From contig CM058233.1 of assembly GCA_030180135.1 (NCBI GenBank), positions 109,905,994-109,969,993 on the forward strand: a stretch of 64,000 bases of DNA, in the 5' to 3' direction. A program made the position numbers and the translations under genes. The stretch is from Orychophragmus violaceus (Eukaryota > Streptophyta > Magnoliopsida > Brassicales > Brassicaceae). Numbering within the stretch: position 1 is the first letter of the stretch; the number at the start of each line of letters is the position of its first letter. Of this stretch, positions 21,098-32,417 are shown piece by piece. The notes under the pieces are model-generated. The model searched no databases, had not been told where the DNA came from, and was given only the letters and a program-made list of their open reading frames with translations.

Positions 21098-23534
21098 TAT
21101 GTCTTTTTTCTTTTAATCTAAAATGAATCAATCCTGCCTTGAACTAAGCATCGCTCTATTAATCAGTACCTTCATAATCATAAAATAAAAGTAACATATG
21201 TTCTGGCTAGGAAATAGGTACGATGATGTTTTATTTTTAAGAAATGTGTTTGTGTGGTGGTTTAGGTTTGTGCTTTGTAAGATGATGTACCTTTTTCAAT
21301 GTGAGGATTATATATGTGAATGCATCGGTAGACGACTCGTTTTTTATGGATGTGATTGCAAAGTTTGAAGATAATTTGTTGGTAAAAAATGAATATTAGC
21401 GGTGGAGAACAGCATATGATCGCAGCAATAGCACTCATGCCCCACTATCGCAGTTAAAAATAATGACATATACGGAGTGTATTTATCCACTATAAAATAT
21501 AGTTCAATCTAAAATTTTATATTTTCGGTCTTAATGTTGAGTTCTTCAAAAAATATAGTTGAATTAATTTGTTTAATTATTATGTTTGCTTAAATTATTA
21601 TTTAATTATATTGCTCCGCCAGGTTGTAATTCAACACTGTTTAACCGTAATAATAGGTTTTTTTCTGCCAAATCAAATTTATTGATATCAAAAAAGTTTT
21701 ACAAAGTAAAGATACATTCCAAAACAAACGTGATTCGTAAATATAGGAAATTGAAACAATTTCGATGAAAAAGTGGAGATTAACCATGCTATCCGAACGG
21801 TAGGCTTATAGGCTAGCATATGTAATCTACTATGTCCCCTTTTCATAAATTTGTTGGCTAACAGCTTGCTGCTGAAACTCCAAAATGCTGTTGGCATGAC
21901 AATGTAATTTAAGTTTGATATAGATGTTATTGGAGGAGTATCTGAATAAAACCTTCTATAACTTGAGGAATCTTGTTATTGCCTATATGCATCGTTATTC
22001 AATATGTTCATGTTACTGGAGATCACACCAAATTGCATCATTACATACCGTAGTCTTTTGTGGCCCAAATCATTCACGGACGTTGATGATTTATTCCACG
22101 AGAATAAATCATTCTTCATCACTCTATGACCATAAGAACTTTGAGACATCAAATCGAAAACTGTAGATTTCTGTTCGTACTTTGTTTTTATGAAACGAAA
22201 TCCTTCCGATTGTAGAATCTTGTTATGTCGAATGGAAACTATCTCAGTGTCCTTTGTCCAAATATGTGAATCAAAATCCTTTGGGAACAAGTGCCGTATT
22301 CGCCATCGTTTCAGACCCGAACCATAAACCAAAGGAAGTATAATTGAATCTATCTCCCAAATGCTAGAATCACAATTGTTGATATAATTGAACCGTACGA
22401 CGTTGACGGAAGGAAGCCGACACATAGACGATCGGGTTTTGGCCGAAAGATGGTCGGAATGATGCTCACCCATAAGGAGAGAGGAAGGATGCGAACATGG
22501 AGGATCAATTGTTCGCTACAAATATGAACCAATTGATGAAATCTGGTTGCGTTTGAATCGAAACCGTCTTTGGTAGATGATGAAAAGTGAATATCATGAG
22601 ATTTCGAAAGCGTGAACATGAACAGATCCGAGATCAAGGCTCCATATTGAAGGAAGCGGTGCCGAAGAACAACGCCATGGATTTGAAGATGTCGAAGAGT
22701 CATTATTATTATCGTAAATAAGTAGAGATTAGATAGTAGAATACACAAGAACAAATTGAAATCGGCTATATGTTTAATAGGTTTACCGTAATAATAGGTT
22801 TAACCACCACCATTGGCAATTAAAATGTAAGTTAACAGTGTCTAACCCTGATTATAGGTTTCACCAACACTAGTATCTCATACTGCAAGTTAGTTAGTTA
22901 GAGAGGTAGAGTGCACAATATATGCTTGCATTATCTATACGAATACTTGTGCATGCATGGTATTAAAATTAGCGAAAAAACCTTTTCCTTATGGTCATGA
23001 CTCATGACCATTTGTTGTTGTATCTTTTTCATTTATGTTATCGTAGTGTATCTTTTTAATATGAACCAATAACTTTTAAATCTTTAAGAAACTTTTGACC
23101 AAAAAAAAAAAAAATCTTTAAGAAACAAAAAAAAAAGGTTAACTGTAAATGCAAGTAAAAGTTTTCTTTAATGGAAACCAAAAATAGCTTGCTGAGCCTT
23201 AGTTTGTATGTTGATGGGCTTCTTATATCTTAAATTCATAACGTATTCATACAATAATAAATGTATTTAAATTATAACGGGCCGAAATCAATACACACGT
23301 AGTTCTTATATTTTAAATTTCAAAAGTCAATAAAAATGTTGTATCTTAATGTGCAAGAAGTTGGGTCTTAGATCGCGTTATGCATCGGCTTCTCAAAAGT
23401 ACTTACACTTGCCCATCTTTGATAACTATCTCAACGGCCCATAGTCTATAGACATTCTACGCTGACAAATGGATAAGCGTTTGGCACGTGAGAGGCTCGA
23501 CAACCAAAGATTAGTAAACATATATTACGAAACC
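21098..23534. other. Intergenic region with an unidentified degenerate ORF block
   Basis: Downstream of WRKY13. On the minus strand 22754-21976 holds two overlapping ORFs of 134 and 165 codons with higher complexity than the surroundings. They include HQLVHICSEQLILHVR and, in another frame, SIWEIDSIILPLVYGSGLK and WRIRHLFPKDF. They look like one protein broken by a frameshift near 22450, but I do not recognise the family. The block is bracketed by related direct repeats: aacactgtttaaccgtaata near 21640, gtttaccgtaataatagg near 22785 and aacagtgtctaaccctgatt near 22835. This suggests an insertion. Confidence 0.4.
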
Positions 23535-23537
23535 TTA

Positions 23538-25163
23538 GAGCATGTACATCTATGCATCTTAGCTCCAGATTCTCACAAAAACCAAGACAATATGCATTAA
23601 AAATAAATCAGGTGGGATAATTAAGTTAAGAGTCGATCCTTAATTTGGGAATTTAGTATCCCGTTTCTTAAACACGTGGAGGCTTGCGATCGGGCTTTTT
23701 TTTTTTTTTTCCGGGTTGAAACCCGCTGGTTGATTCCAAGGGTCTCATTGCTTTGACTTGCCTTGTTCATTTCACGGTTTTCAGTCAGAGAGGAGAGCTT
23801 GGTGATTGAAGAGGGCGAAACCGTTGCGATTGCTTGGTGATTCTAAATCTATTTAGGGTTCTACAAAACTAAAAGGTAACCGATTTGGGGTTGTGTTTAA
23901 AGGTTCGATTTGTGGTTCTAAATCGATTTATCTAGGGTTTGTATCGGGTTTCATCTAGGGTTTGTGAGAGATCAATGAATTGATTTAGGGTTTCCGTAAA
24001 TGGTTGAGATTGGGGTTCGATTTAGTGTTGTTTATCGTATTAAGGCTTCGATTTAGGCTTCAAGCTAGCATTCGTTTATTTGCTTAAAGGATTTATGTGT
24101 TGTTGCTTAAATGATATATGCTCTTTATGTTCTTTTGTTCAAATGATTTGTGTTAGGGTTCTTTAATTTCCTGAAAAGGTTGTATGTATTGTTCTTTGAA
24201 GTATTCATGTTATTGATGCTCTTAATTTTTAAGGATTTATGTTATGTTTCCTGACGGATTAATGTTCTTGTTCTTTGATTTAGGCTTCAAGCTAGCATTC
24301 GTTTATCGTATGAATGTTCTTAACGGATTAATGTGTTGTGGTTTCATTGTCTTTTACGTTCTTAATGTTCTTTAAAGGATTTATGTTAGTGATAGTCCAT
24401 GTGTTGTATGTTCTCTGTGACAGTATACTTTTGCAAGAAATGTTCTACAAAGGAATCTCTTTTGTTCTTAGGATTTAAGTTGTCTGTTTATAGGTTGTCT
24501 GTTTTTAGAGTTAATAGGATTCAGTTCATAGTTAACATAGGATTATATGTTCTCTGTGATTGTAGTTTCTCTGTTTTCAAATGAAACTCGTATCGTAGGT
24601 TCTCTGTGATTCCTGTCATAGGATTGTAGGTACACTGTGATTGTATGGTTTATTGAGAAATGTTGTACATAGTGACTGTGATTCATGTGATTCATGTGTT
24701 CAGTTTAGTTTCTCTCTTGCGCAGATTATTAACGGGTGGATGATAGTAGTAGATGTAGCAAAGACCAAACCGTTGAGACACAACAGAAGCCAGACGAGCT
24801 CTGAGTTTTAGAAACTGGTTTGAAGGTGACAAAGCTGATGCATCCATGGCTTTGAGATGGTTCAAACCAAGCAAAGACCATTGAAACGTACACACTAGAT
24901 TCAAGCTTGAAGATGGAATTACTGAGCTTGAATATGTAATTCTAGGATTTTTATTGTAGTCAGAAATGTCATTATTGTATCCCTTATGAAAGCTTGAATA
25001 AAATGTTTTTAAAATTGTTTTTTTTTTAAAGTTAAGAACCCCATTAAGGGTTCATCAATGGATGAACAACAAAACAATGGGTTCTTAACTATTCCCAACA
25101 TATTAAAAAACCAATAAAAAATTATTAAGAACCCCATAAGGAGGTTCAACAATGTACATGCCC
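23538..25163. mobile_element. Non-autonomous PIF/Harbinger-type element
   Basis: The ends are inverted: the left starts gagcatgtacatctatgcat and the right, reverse-complemented, starts gggcatgtacattgttgaac. Both are bordered by the 3-bp TSD tta (23535-23537 and 25164-25166). TTA target sites with GGGCATGTAC-like termini are typical of PIF/Harbinger elements such as Arabidopsis ATIS112A. The 1.6-kb interior (tttagggtt-rich, 23.8-24.6 kb) has no transposase ORF. A patch near 24720-24900 may be a degraded coding fragment that I cannot identify. Confidence 0.65.
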
Positions 25164-25166
25164 TTA

Positions 25167-27017
25167 CGTCAAACCAAGGATTTATACAAAAATCGAGTAA
25201 CAAATTATTAATAAAATCATTAGTTACGAGGTCATGAAAAGTTGTGACCCATTTGCTCCGCCGAGTCCATGGGAGACTCCCACGTGATTCCCTCGTGGAC
25301 CGCACGTTCGCGCCCCCCTAAGGTCTTACTATAATATTTGGTGTGAAATTTAACATGAAAAATATTGATCAAAGGAGACTGAGAATTAAAAACGAGAAAG
25401 CTGGGGGAAGCTGCGATCGAGGAGATGAAATGGTATTATAAAGTTTCACTAAACTCTCAAAAACTTTGTTCAAAAAAGTTTCACTAAACATTGACGAAAT
25501 CTGAGCCGTCGCTTTTGTTTCTTTGTCTCTTCGTCCTGAAAAGAAGGAAGATTCCAAGGTGACTACGTGAGATGAATCAAAGATTTAATTAACTAACTTT
25601 AATATTAAGATGCAAGAGGGCAAGACCGGTCCTCAGATTTATAGACTATAAATATTTTATATGAATTTTAATAATTTTTAAATATAATTTGGAAACTATA
25701 AAATCTTTGTATATATGATAGCTCTGTAAAATTTTAAAAGATAACATCAATATTTCATTCCGTTATACACAAGACCGATCCTGTAAAAGAATTATGCTTA
25801 GCTTTTGCAAGAGAGTTCTTAACACCACAAACAAAAGAGACTTACATACGTTTTGAATGCATGGACCGCTTGACCCATGTATAAAGTATAGTTGTGCATG
25901 TAATTAGCAATTTAGCATGCAGAAACAAGACGACGTTTTCCTACGTTAATTATTCTGTAATTATGCATTTTTGTCAAATGCACAATTATATGTAATCGTT
26001 AATTATGTTCACGTATTCTGTAATTCTACCAACTTTATGATATGAATTAAAATTCTTCTACGGTTGGTACAAGTATAGGACATAGTTTTATTGGCATTGG
26101 CTGTTTGCATATCGTGCATATTCCTGTAATTAATTATGTGTCTTGATTTCTTGATATCAGACAAAGAACAATGAAACCCACGTACGTACCCAATAATTCC
26201 AGGTAACCAACTCGTATCATTATTGACAAGCTGTCAAAATAATATTATAAAAATCTCTCGGCCTATGAAAAATTAAGAATATCTATAAGGATATATGAAG
26301 ATGATAAATTAATTAAGAAAATTGTATGGATGAGAAAGAAACACACGTGAGAGAGAGAGGAAGAGGTCAATTCGGCGGAGACAAGAAAGAGACGGCGGTC
26401 CACGACGGAAGGAGACGTTGTTAGGGGAAGTTTCCGACAAGCACAGCTTGCATGCACGGTGGCCCCACGTGCTCCGTACCCACCACCGTTGCGCGTGTTC
26501 ACGCTTGATAGCTACTCATCTCTCTCCCCCATCTCTCCCTTGATCTCTCACAATTTCATTAGTTTACTCAAATATCTACACGCGCGTTACTCAATGTGTT
26601 GTCTATATATATATCCTTACACATGAAACATGTACGTAGATATGTATGTTATGTTATGTTATGTTATGTATATGAGTATATGTCATACGATGTGTATGTG
26701 CACATATGAGTCGTTTTTCAAGTATTTCTTAATGTTGCTTGGAATAATACATGGGTAAGTTATATACTTATACTATAGCTTATATTAAAATACGATATTT
26801 TAAGACAGTTTGCAGTTGTTGTTTGATATTGATTGATACATCATACAGTTGTCAAGTATAGCTTCCGAGAAAGACACAAATTATAAAATATCTGTTTCGA
26901 TCTGTCTATATGAAGAGATGGTTATGTTTAAGATTATACAAATCACACATCAATGTGAAATCTTTACCTATGGAAGTTCTTAATTATGCTAAAACAAACT
27001 AATATGAAATTAATTGT
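25167..27017. other. Intergenic region between WRKY13 and the PLS/BRI1 loci
   Basis: Mostly AT-rich. 26340-26510 is an island of higher GC content with G-box-like cacgtg twice (acacgtgagag, cccacgtgctcc) and a plus-strand stretch encoding GKFPTSTACMHGGPTC in a frame without a start. I cannot name it. A small (atgtt)n repeat lies at about 26648-26668. No supported gene. Confidence 0.4.
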
Positions 27018-27710
27018 GATAAGTGAAGTGGTCCATATCTCTTATATATATTAAGGATTCTTTTAATTATCGATGTGAGATTTATGTCTCTAATACGTCC
27101 CCTCGAGATAATGGTTCTTTGATCATTAATCTCAGAATATTCAAGTTTGGATCGACGGTAATTGATTTTAGGTTAGAAGCTCATATAACTTAATATGGTA
27201 TCGGAGCCCGATCCATGCAGTCCAACCCGATCTAACCTAAAAGTGGTCCAACCATCGACAAACAAGGCCCCATAATCGATGATGTCGATCCAAACTCGAA
27301 TATTCTGAGATTAATGATCAAAGAGCTATTATCTTGAAGGGACGTATTAGGGACATAAGTCCCACATCGGAAATTGAAAGGATCCTTAATAATATAAGGG
27401 ATATGAATCACTCCACTTATCACCAATTGTTTTAGGTTTGAAGCCTATACAACTTAATATGTTATCAGAGTCTGATCCATGCAGTCCAACCTGATCCGAC
27501 CCAAAAGTGGTCCAACCATCGACAAACCAGGCCCATAATCGGTGTCGTCGATCCAAGCCTGGATATTCCAAGATTAATAGTCAAAGAACCATTATCTCGA
27601 AAAGACTTATTAGAGACATAAGTCCCACATCGATAATTAAAAAAAATCTTAAATAATATATAAAAAATATGAATTAATTCACTTATCACCAATTAGTTTA
27701 GTTTGGAAAT
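27018..27710. mobile_element. TRIM-like LTR elements, three LTR-like copies
   Basis: Three ~140-bp homologous blocks are present: 27018-27156 on one strand, and 27284-27421 and 27547-27689 on the other. They contain cttatgtcyctaatacg or its complement and acataagtcccacatcg. The second block continues to 27459 and is followed by tgttatcagagt. A related tggtatcggagc lies at 27196. Both resemble the primer-binding site complementary to initiator tRNA-Met (tggtatcagagc). LTR, binding site, ~75-bp interior and LTR (27284-27710) has the layout of a terminal-repeat retrotransposon in miniature (TRIM/Katydid type). There is no coding capacity. The first copy is inverted, giving a large hairpin. Confidence 0.6.
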
Positions 27711-28859
27711 CGGTGGATTTTAATAATTAAAGTACTCTAATAAAAGGTTTCAACGTGGTGTTATCATTGGACGATAGTATTTGAGACATTTGACATGACT
27801 AAGTTATAAACGACCCAGTATTATGTAAAATATATTTCTATATTGTGAATATTAAATCATAAATATACAAGTATATAATAACACTCATGCATATCTTTAT
27901 GAAGCATATAAAGCAGCTACATAATACCCGGATAAACCATTCTTTTAAGGTTTCATTAAAAGACTAAACTCGTGATTTGTTTGTTTTTTGTTTATAGTTT
28001 GGGTAGTAGTGAGAAAAAGAGAAATAATTGAAAAGTAAAGAAAGGAACACGAACCCCGAAGAGCAAGGGGAGTGAAGACAGTCCACGTAGCTGGAGCACA
28101 CGTGAAGGGCACGTTCCTTGTGTAAGATATGTTGTGCTCTTGTTGGTTCAGTGTCACAGAAAACATGAAACCCATCCCAGACTTTGTTTTTTTTTTCTTT
28201 TTAATGTCAGGGGAAGGTCCATTTCTCCAAATTTATTAGCATAAAAGTGAATTTAAATAAATATCTACGTGATATATAAATACAGTTGTAATAGAAAATG
28301 TATATATTTTGAAAAAAAAAAATTAAATAAATAAGGTCGATGGATATAATAAATATGGTCCAACCTATAGTAATAGTATACAGAAAACAAGAAGGAAAAA
28401 AAAAACAAATCTAAACAGTCGTATCTATCATCTATACGACTTTCCCGTGCACCGTGAATTCCCCCAAATTAATTCCGACAGTAATGAAACAATAGGTCAC
28501 GTGCATTTACGTGACACATGATCAGTCTAAATTTATTACACAAGTATGAATTTCTCTCGTCTTTTTTTCGTGAGATTCGTTTCATTAAGGAAAAAAATAA
28601 GCAAAAAAATAAATTTTCACAGATCTAAAAAAGGCAAAAACATTACAAGTTCTTAAAAGAAAATGAAAAAACTGTATATTTACATATTCATAACAAAGCT
28701 ATTACTCTTTTATCTTCTCCATCCCCCACAATTCTACCGAAAAAAAGATCCGTCTGATGTATAAATAACATAAATACATACATTTTAAAATACGGTAGAA
28801 AATACAAAGAATTATACCAAGGAAAATTGGACTGACCCTTGAGATGATTGATGTTTCTT
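27711..28859. other. Intergenic region and BRI1 3' flank
   Basis: Apart from the PLS-like sequence at 28166-28262, no gene is supported. 28030-28165 has G-box/ABRE-like acacgtg and ccacgtag upstream of the PLS-like ATG. 28560-28859 is the AT-rich 3' flank and probable 3' UTR of BRI1. Confidence 0.45.
28166..28262 (+). pseudogene. PLS: POLARIS (PLS) peptide gene homologue with broken frame
   Basis: The sequence atgaaaccc, 5 extra bases, agactttgtttt, an expanded T tract, then aatgtcaggggaaggtccat ttctcca and ttattagcataa aligns with the codons expected for the 36-residue Arabidopsis PLS peptide: MKP, RLCF, NF/NV, RRR/RGR, SISP, then the codons of the YISIS region. Arabidopsis PLS (At4g39403) lies between BRI1 and WRKY13, exactly as here. 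However, the three matching blocks fall in three different frames. The two insertions total about 13 bp, and translation from the ATG stops after 12 codons (MKPIPDFVFFFF). So either the peptide decayed in this lineage, or the ORF arose only in the Arabidopsis lineage from this DNA. PLS acts in ethylene/auxin/cytokinin crosstalk in roots. The alignment is to my memory of the peptide. Confidence 0.58.
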
Positions 28860-31800
28860 TCATAATTTTCCTTCGGGAACTTCTTTTATACTCATATCAA
28901 CCATTTCAATTGTACTGAATCCTCCATCCTCTATTGACTGTGAATCTAGCCCCGACCCCGTTTGTATCTCCTTAAACATCGCCATGACTTGTAAAATGGT
29001 CGGTCGTCTCCAAGCCCGATCATCCAAACACGCAACCGCAACTTTTAAGTGTTGTAAAAGTTCGATCTCTAATGCTGGATCTTCCTTCATAAGCTCTGGA
29101 TCAAACACATCACTAATCCGCAGCTTAGCATGTTGTTTAACCCATCCGACAAGATTATTGTCTCCAAAATCCGGTGAGTCGGTTGGTCGTTTACCCGTAA
29201 GTAGCTCGAGTAAGACCACACCGTAACTATAAACGTCTCCTTTTGTTGAACAACGGAAACTTTGGTAATATTCAGGAGGAACATAACCTGGTGTACCGGC
29301 TAATGTACTGACACTTAAATGCGTGTCCATCGCGCTCATTAGCCGTGCCATGCCAAAATCTGAAACCCTAGCTTCCAAGTTTTCGTCTAGTAAAACATTG
29401 CTGGATTTCATGTCTCTGTGGATGATATGGGGGATGCAGTTGTGGTGAAGAAAGGCCAGCCCTCTAGCCGATCCAATGGCTATTTTCCGTCTCATCGACC
29501 AGTTTAGTTTCACGCCAGCCTTCTTCGGGTCGTGCAAGACATCTTCTAAGCTCCCATACTTCATGAACTCGTAGACAAGAAGCCGCTCTTCACCGACTTT
29601 GCAGTAGCCGAGAAGCGGCACAAGGTTCCGGTGTTTGATCTTCCCGATCGTTTCCATCTCCGCTGTGAACTCTCTATCACCTTGACCACTAACGTGGATC
29701 AGTTTCTTGATAGCTACTGCACTTCCATCTTTCAAAATGGCCTTGTAAACATCTCCGAACCCACCTGATCCAATCATACTATCATTATGGAATCCGTTTG
29801 TAGCCTCGAGTAGATCCGCAAAGGTGAGTTTCCGCAATGGCTTCTCAAAAGCTGCAAGATTAATACTCAAGGCTTCTTTTGCACCAGTCAGCTTCCAATT
29901 CGTGTTGTTACCGGTTCTATCGCCGGAGTTTCCATGCCCTTCCGCATACATCTCTAGCTCCGCCTCTTTCTTCCTCCGTCTCTTCCTCATCTCTCTACCG
30001 AAAAGGATCAGTCCAAATATGCATACAAAAGAGAACAACAATCCCATTGCAACGCTACCCGCAAGTGATGCTTGTTTCCTTCCGTGAGATCTTGAATGGT
30101 GACCATCCCCGTCTGCATTTGCAGGACCACACCGCGGAAGCGGATAGCCACACAGACCAGAATTATTCAAGAACTTAGCCGGCGGGAAAGTCTCGAACTG
30201 ACCCATCTCAGGAATCGGACCGGATAACAAGTTGTTGGACAAATCTATTTCCGTAAGCATAGTAAGAGCTGACATAGCTGTAGGAATCCTCCCGTCGAGC
30301 TTATTGCTTGAAAGATCAAGAATGTTTAACCCTCTCAGATCACCAACTTCGTCAGGAATGGAACCAGAGATATTGTTATGTCCCAAATTGAGAATAAACA
30401 GATACGGCATTGAACCAATCTCCTTCGGTATGTATCCAGACAACATGTTATAAGACATGTCCAGGAACATCATCGAGCCGTTGTTATCAAACGTCGGTGA
30501 AGTGTGACCTCCATAGACTCTAGTGAAATTACATGGGTTCTTGGTTGAAACCCGGTTAAGTTGCTCCGGTCTGATTCCTTGAAACTCAAGCAAATTACCA
30601 GCTCCGTGACAGTGTTTATTCATCCCATCGTTTTTTATGTAAACGTACCTCTTACCGGCGATGAAATTCACAGCGATTTTCCCGGATTGCTTGAACAATT
30701 CCGTCGGAATCGTTCCGTTGAAGCGATTGGTATTGAGATCGAGCCAGATTAAGCTCCTGCAATCGCCGAGCTCAGCCGGAATGTTTCCGTGGAAAGAATT
30801 GTTGCTTAGCTTGAGGATGGCGAGATTCTCTAACCGGCCAATCCAGCTGGGAATTTTACCGGTTAACCGGTTATTCGACAGAGAAATCCAGTTCAGATTG
30901 GTACAGTTGCTTAAACCGGAAGGGATTTCACCGGTTAAGTCGTTGAAGTCGAGAATCAACGTCTCCAAGGTCTTGACATTCATGAGCTCTTGAGGGATCT
31001 CTCCTTCAAGCATATTCAGCCATAGCTTCAGATCTCGGAGCTTAGACAGAGAGCCTAGACTCGACGGGATTGTCCCGGATAAGTAATTGAAGCTCAGGTG
31101 AAGCGAAACGAGCTCTGAACAGTTGCTTAAAGTCGGCGGAATCTTCCCGGTGAAGCCATTGTTCTGAAGGTAAAGCTCCTTGAGTGTGTTTTTAGGGTTT
31201 CGGCATAGATTTGGGAGAATCGTACCGGAGAATCTGTTGGAGCTGAGATCTAGCGTTAGCAGAGAAGCGGAGAGATTCGTAAGAGATTCCGGTAACTCGC
31301 CGGAAAACTCGTTGAAAGACAGATCGAGTACCTTTAGACTTCTCATCTTCAGTAACGTATCCATTGGTAACTCGCCGGAGAAATTGTTACTCGACAACAC
31401 CATTGATTCCAGAAGGTAACAAGAGCTGAAGAAAGGAGGAACCGTACCGTAAAAGTCGTTTCCGGAGAGATCGAGTCCGGTAAGTGTATTACACGCGGCG
31501 GAGAGAACCTCCGGGATCTCGCCGGTGAATTTGTTCTCTGCTAAGGAGAGATACTGTAGGCTTTTGAGCGGCAGTGACGGGATAGCTCCGACGAATTGGT
31601 TGCCGGAGATGTTTAACGATTTGAGCTCTGTGCAGGAAGAGATAGCACGGGCGATATCGCCGGATAATTTGTTCCCGGAGATGTCTAGATGTTGCAGAGC
31701 TAAGCAATCTCCGAGAGATGGAATCCCAGTTGAGAAATTATTGGAGGAAACATCAAGAAACTCGAGATTCACGCAAAGAGAAACATCCATGTCTCCACTG

Positions 31801-32417
31801 ATTTTGTTTCCGCTAATCGCTAAGTGTTTCAACTCTCCACAACCATCGGAGAGAACCCAACCGACGACGTTAGCACCGGAGAGTGAATTCGCGGAGAGAT
31901 CCAGAACTTCCAAGCTACTAAGCTTCAGCCCAGCTGAAATTTTCCCGGGAAAATCCAAGGTGTTGGAGGAGACGTTAAGAAATTTCAGACCGATGCAAGA
32001 ACCAAAGCTTGACAAAGTCGTTACAGGACCCGAGATAGAGTTCCTTGATAGATCCAAGCTGGTGAGAGAAGCAGAGCACTTGAAACCAGAAATGGAACCG
32101 TTGATGTGTGAGTCTGATAGAAACAGAGACTCTAATCCTGTGAGAGACAAGAGAGATGAAGCCACGGCAGTGAATCCAACGTTGAGAGGCTTGGAGCTGA
32201 GATCAATGGAAGTAACCTTGTCGTCTCTGCAAGTCACGCCATCGAAGGTACACGGGTTCTTGTTGGGAGACCAGTCTGGGAGTAGATTCTTGTCTGGAAG
32301 AACGTTTTTGAAGCTTATGAGCTGATGTATTTCTCTGTACAAAGACTGGGATGGTGAATCTTGAAGGGAAAGAGAGAAGAAGGAGAATAAGAGAAAGAAG
32401 CTTGGAAAAGTCTTCAT
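28860..32417 (-). CDS. BRI1: Brassinosteroid receptor kinase BRI1
   Basis: A single intronless ORF of 1185 codons, as in Arabidopsis BRI1 (At4g39400; 1196 residues). It is a plasma-membrane receptor that binds brassinolide and signals with BAK1/SERK co-receptors. In order it shows a signal peptide (about 1-20), the paired-Cys cap CTFDGVTC, some 25 LRRs, the ligand-binding island interrupting the LRRs (about 577-647, with YVYIKNDGMNKHCHGAGN), the second Cys pair CGYPLPRC, one membrane span (SLAGSVAMGLLFSFVCIFGL, about 785-807), and a Ser/Thr kinase with GSGGFGDVYKA, VAIKK (Lys about 904), HRDMKSSN (Asp about 1002) and DFGMARL. The C terminus SIKEVPEGKL is conserved. Compared with Arabidopsis, the signal peptide is about 6 residues shorter and the autoinhibitory tail lacks 4 residues after DSQS. 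All catalytic residues are intact. Confidence 0.98.
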   Translation of the reverse strand: MKTFPSFFLLFSFFSLSLQDSPSQSLYREIHQLISFKNVLPDKNLLPDWSPNKNPCTFDGVTCRDDKVTSIDLSSKPLNVGFTAVASSLLSLTGLESLFLSDSHINGSISGFKCSASLTSLDLSRNSISGPVTTLSSFGSCIGLKFLNVSSNTLDFPGKISAGLKLSSLEVLDLSANSLSGANVVGWVLSDGCGELKHLAISGNKISGDMDVSLCVNLEFLDVSSNNFSTGIPSLGDCLALQHLDISGNKLSGDIARAISSCTELKSLNISGNQFVGAIPSLPLKSLQYLSLAENKFTGEIPEVLSAACNTLTGLDLSGNDFYGTVPPFFSSCYLLESMVLSSNNFSGELPMDTLLKMRSLKVLDLSFNEFSGELPESLTNLSASLLTLDLSSNRFSGTILPNLCRNPKNTLKELYLQNNGFTGKIPPTLSNCSELVSLHLSFNYLSGTIPSSLGSLSKLRDLKLWLNMLEGEIPQELMNVKTLETLILDFNDLTGEIPSGLSNCTNLNWISLSNNRLTGKIPSWIGRLENLAILKLSNNSFHGNIPAELGDCRSLIWLDLNTNRFNGTIPTELFKQSGKIAVNFIAGKRYVYIKNDGMNKHCHGAGNLLEFQGIRPEQLNRVSTKNPCNFTRVYGGHTSPTFDNNGSMMFLDMSYNMLSGYIPKEIGSMPYLFILNLGHNNISGSIPDEVGDLRGLNILDLSSNKLDGRIPTAMSALTMLTEIDLSNNLLSGPIPEMGQFETFPPAKFLNNSGLCGYPLPRCGPANADGDGHHSRSHGRKQASLAGSVAMGLLFSFVCIFGLILFGREMRKRRRKKEAELEMYAEGHGNSGDRTGNNTNWKLTGAKEALSINLAAFEKPLRKLTFADLLEATNGFHNDSMIGSGGFGDVYKAILKDGSAVAIKKLIHVSGQGDREFTAEMETIGKIKHRNLVPLLGYCKVGEERLLVYEFMKYGSLEDVLHDPKKAGVKLNWSMRRKIAIGSARGLAFLHHNCIPHIIHRDMKSSNVLLDENLEARVSDFGMARLMSAMDTHLSVSTLAGTPGYVPPEYYQSFRCSTKGDVYSYGVVLLELLTGKRPTDSPDFGDNNLVGWVKQHAKLRISDVFDPELMKEDPALEIELLQHLKVAVACLDDRAWRRPTILQVMAMFKEIQTGSGLDSQSIEDGGFSTIEMVDMSIKEVPEGKL

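Noticed and set aside
31525..32325. Plus-strand 266-codon ORF opposite BRI1
   Set aside because: Antisense shadow of the BRI1 LRR region caused by codon bias; it has no domain of its own. The same applies to the other plus-strand ORFs within 28984-31419.
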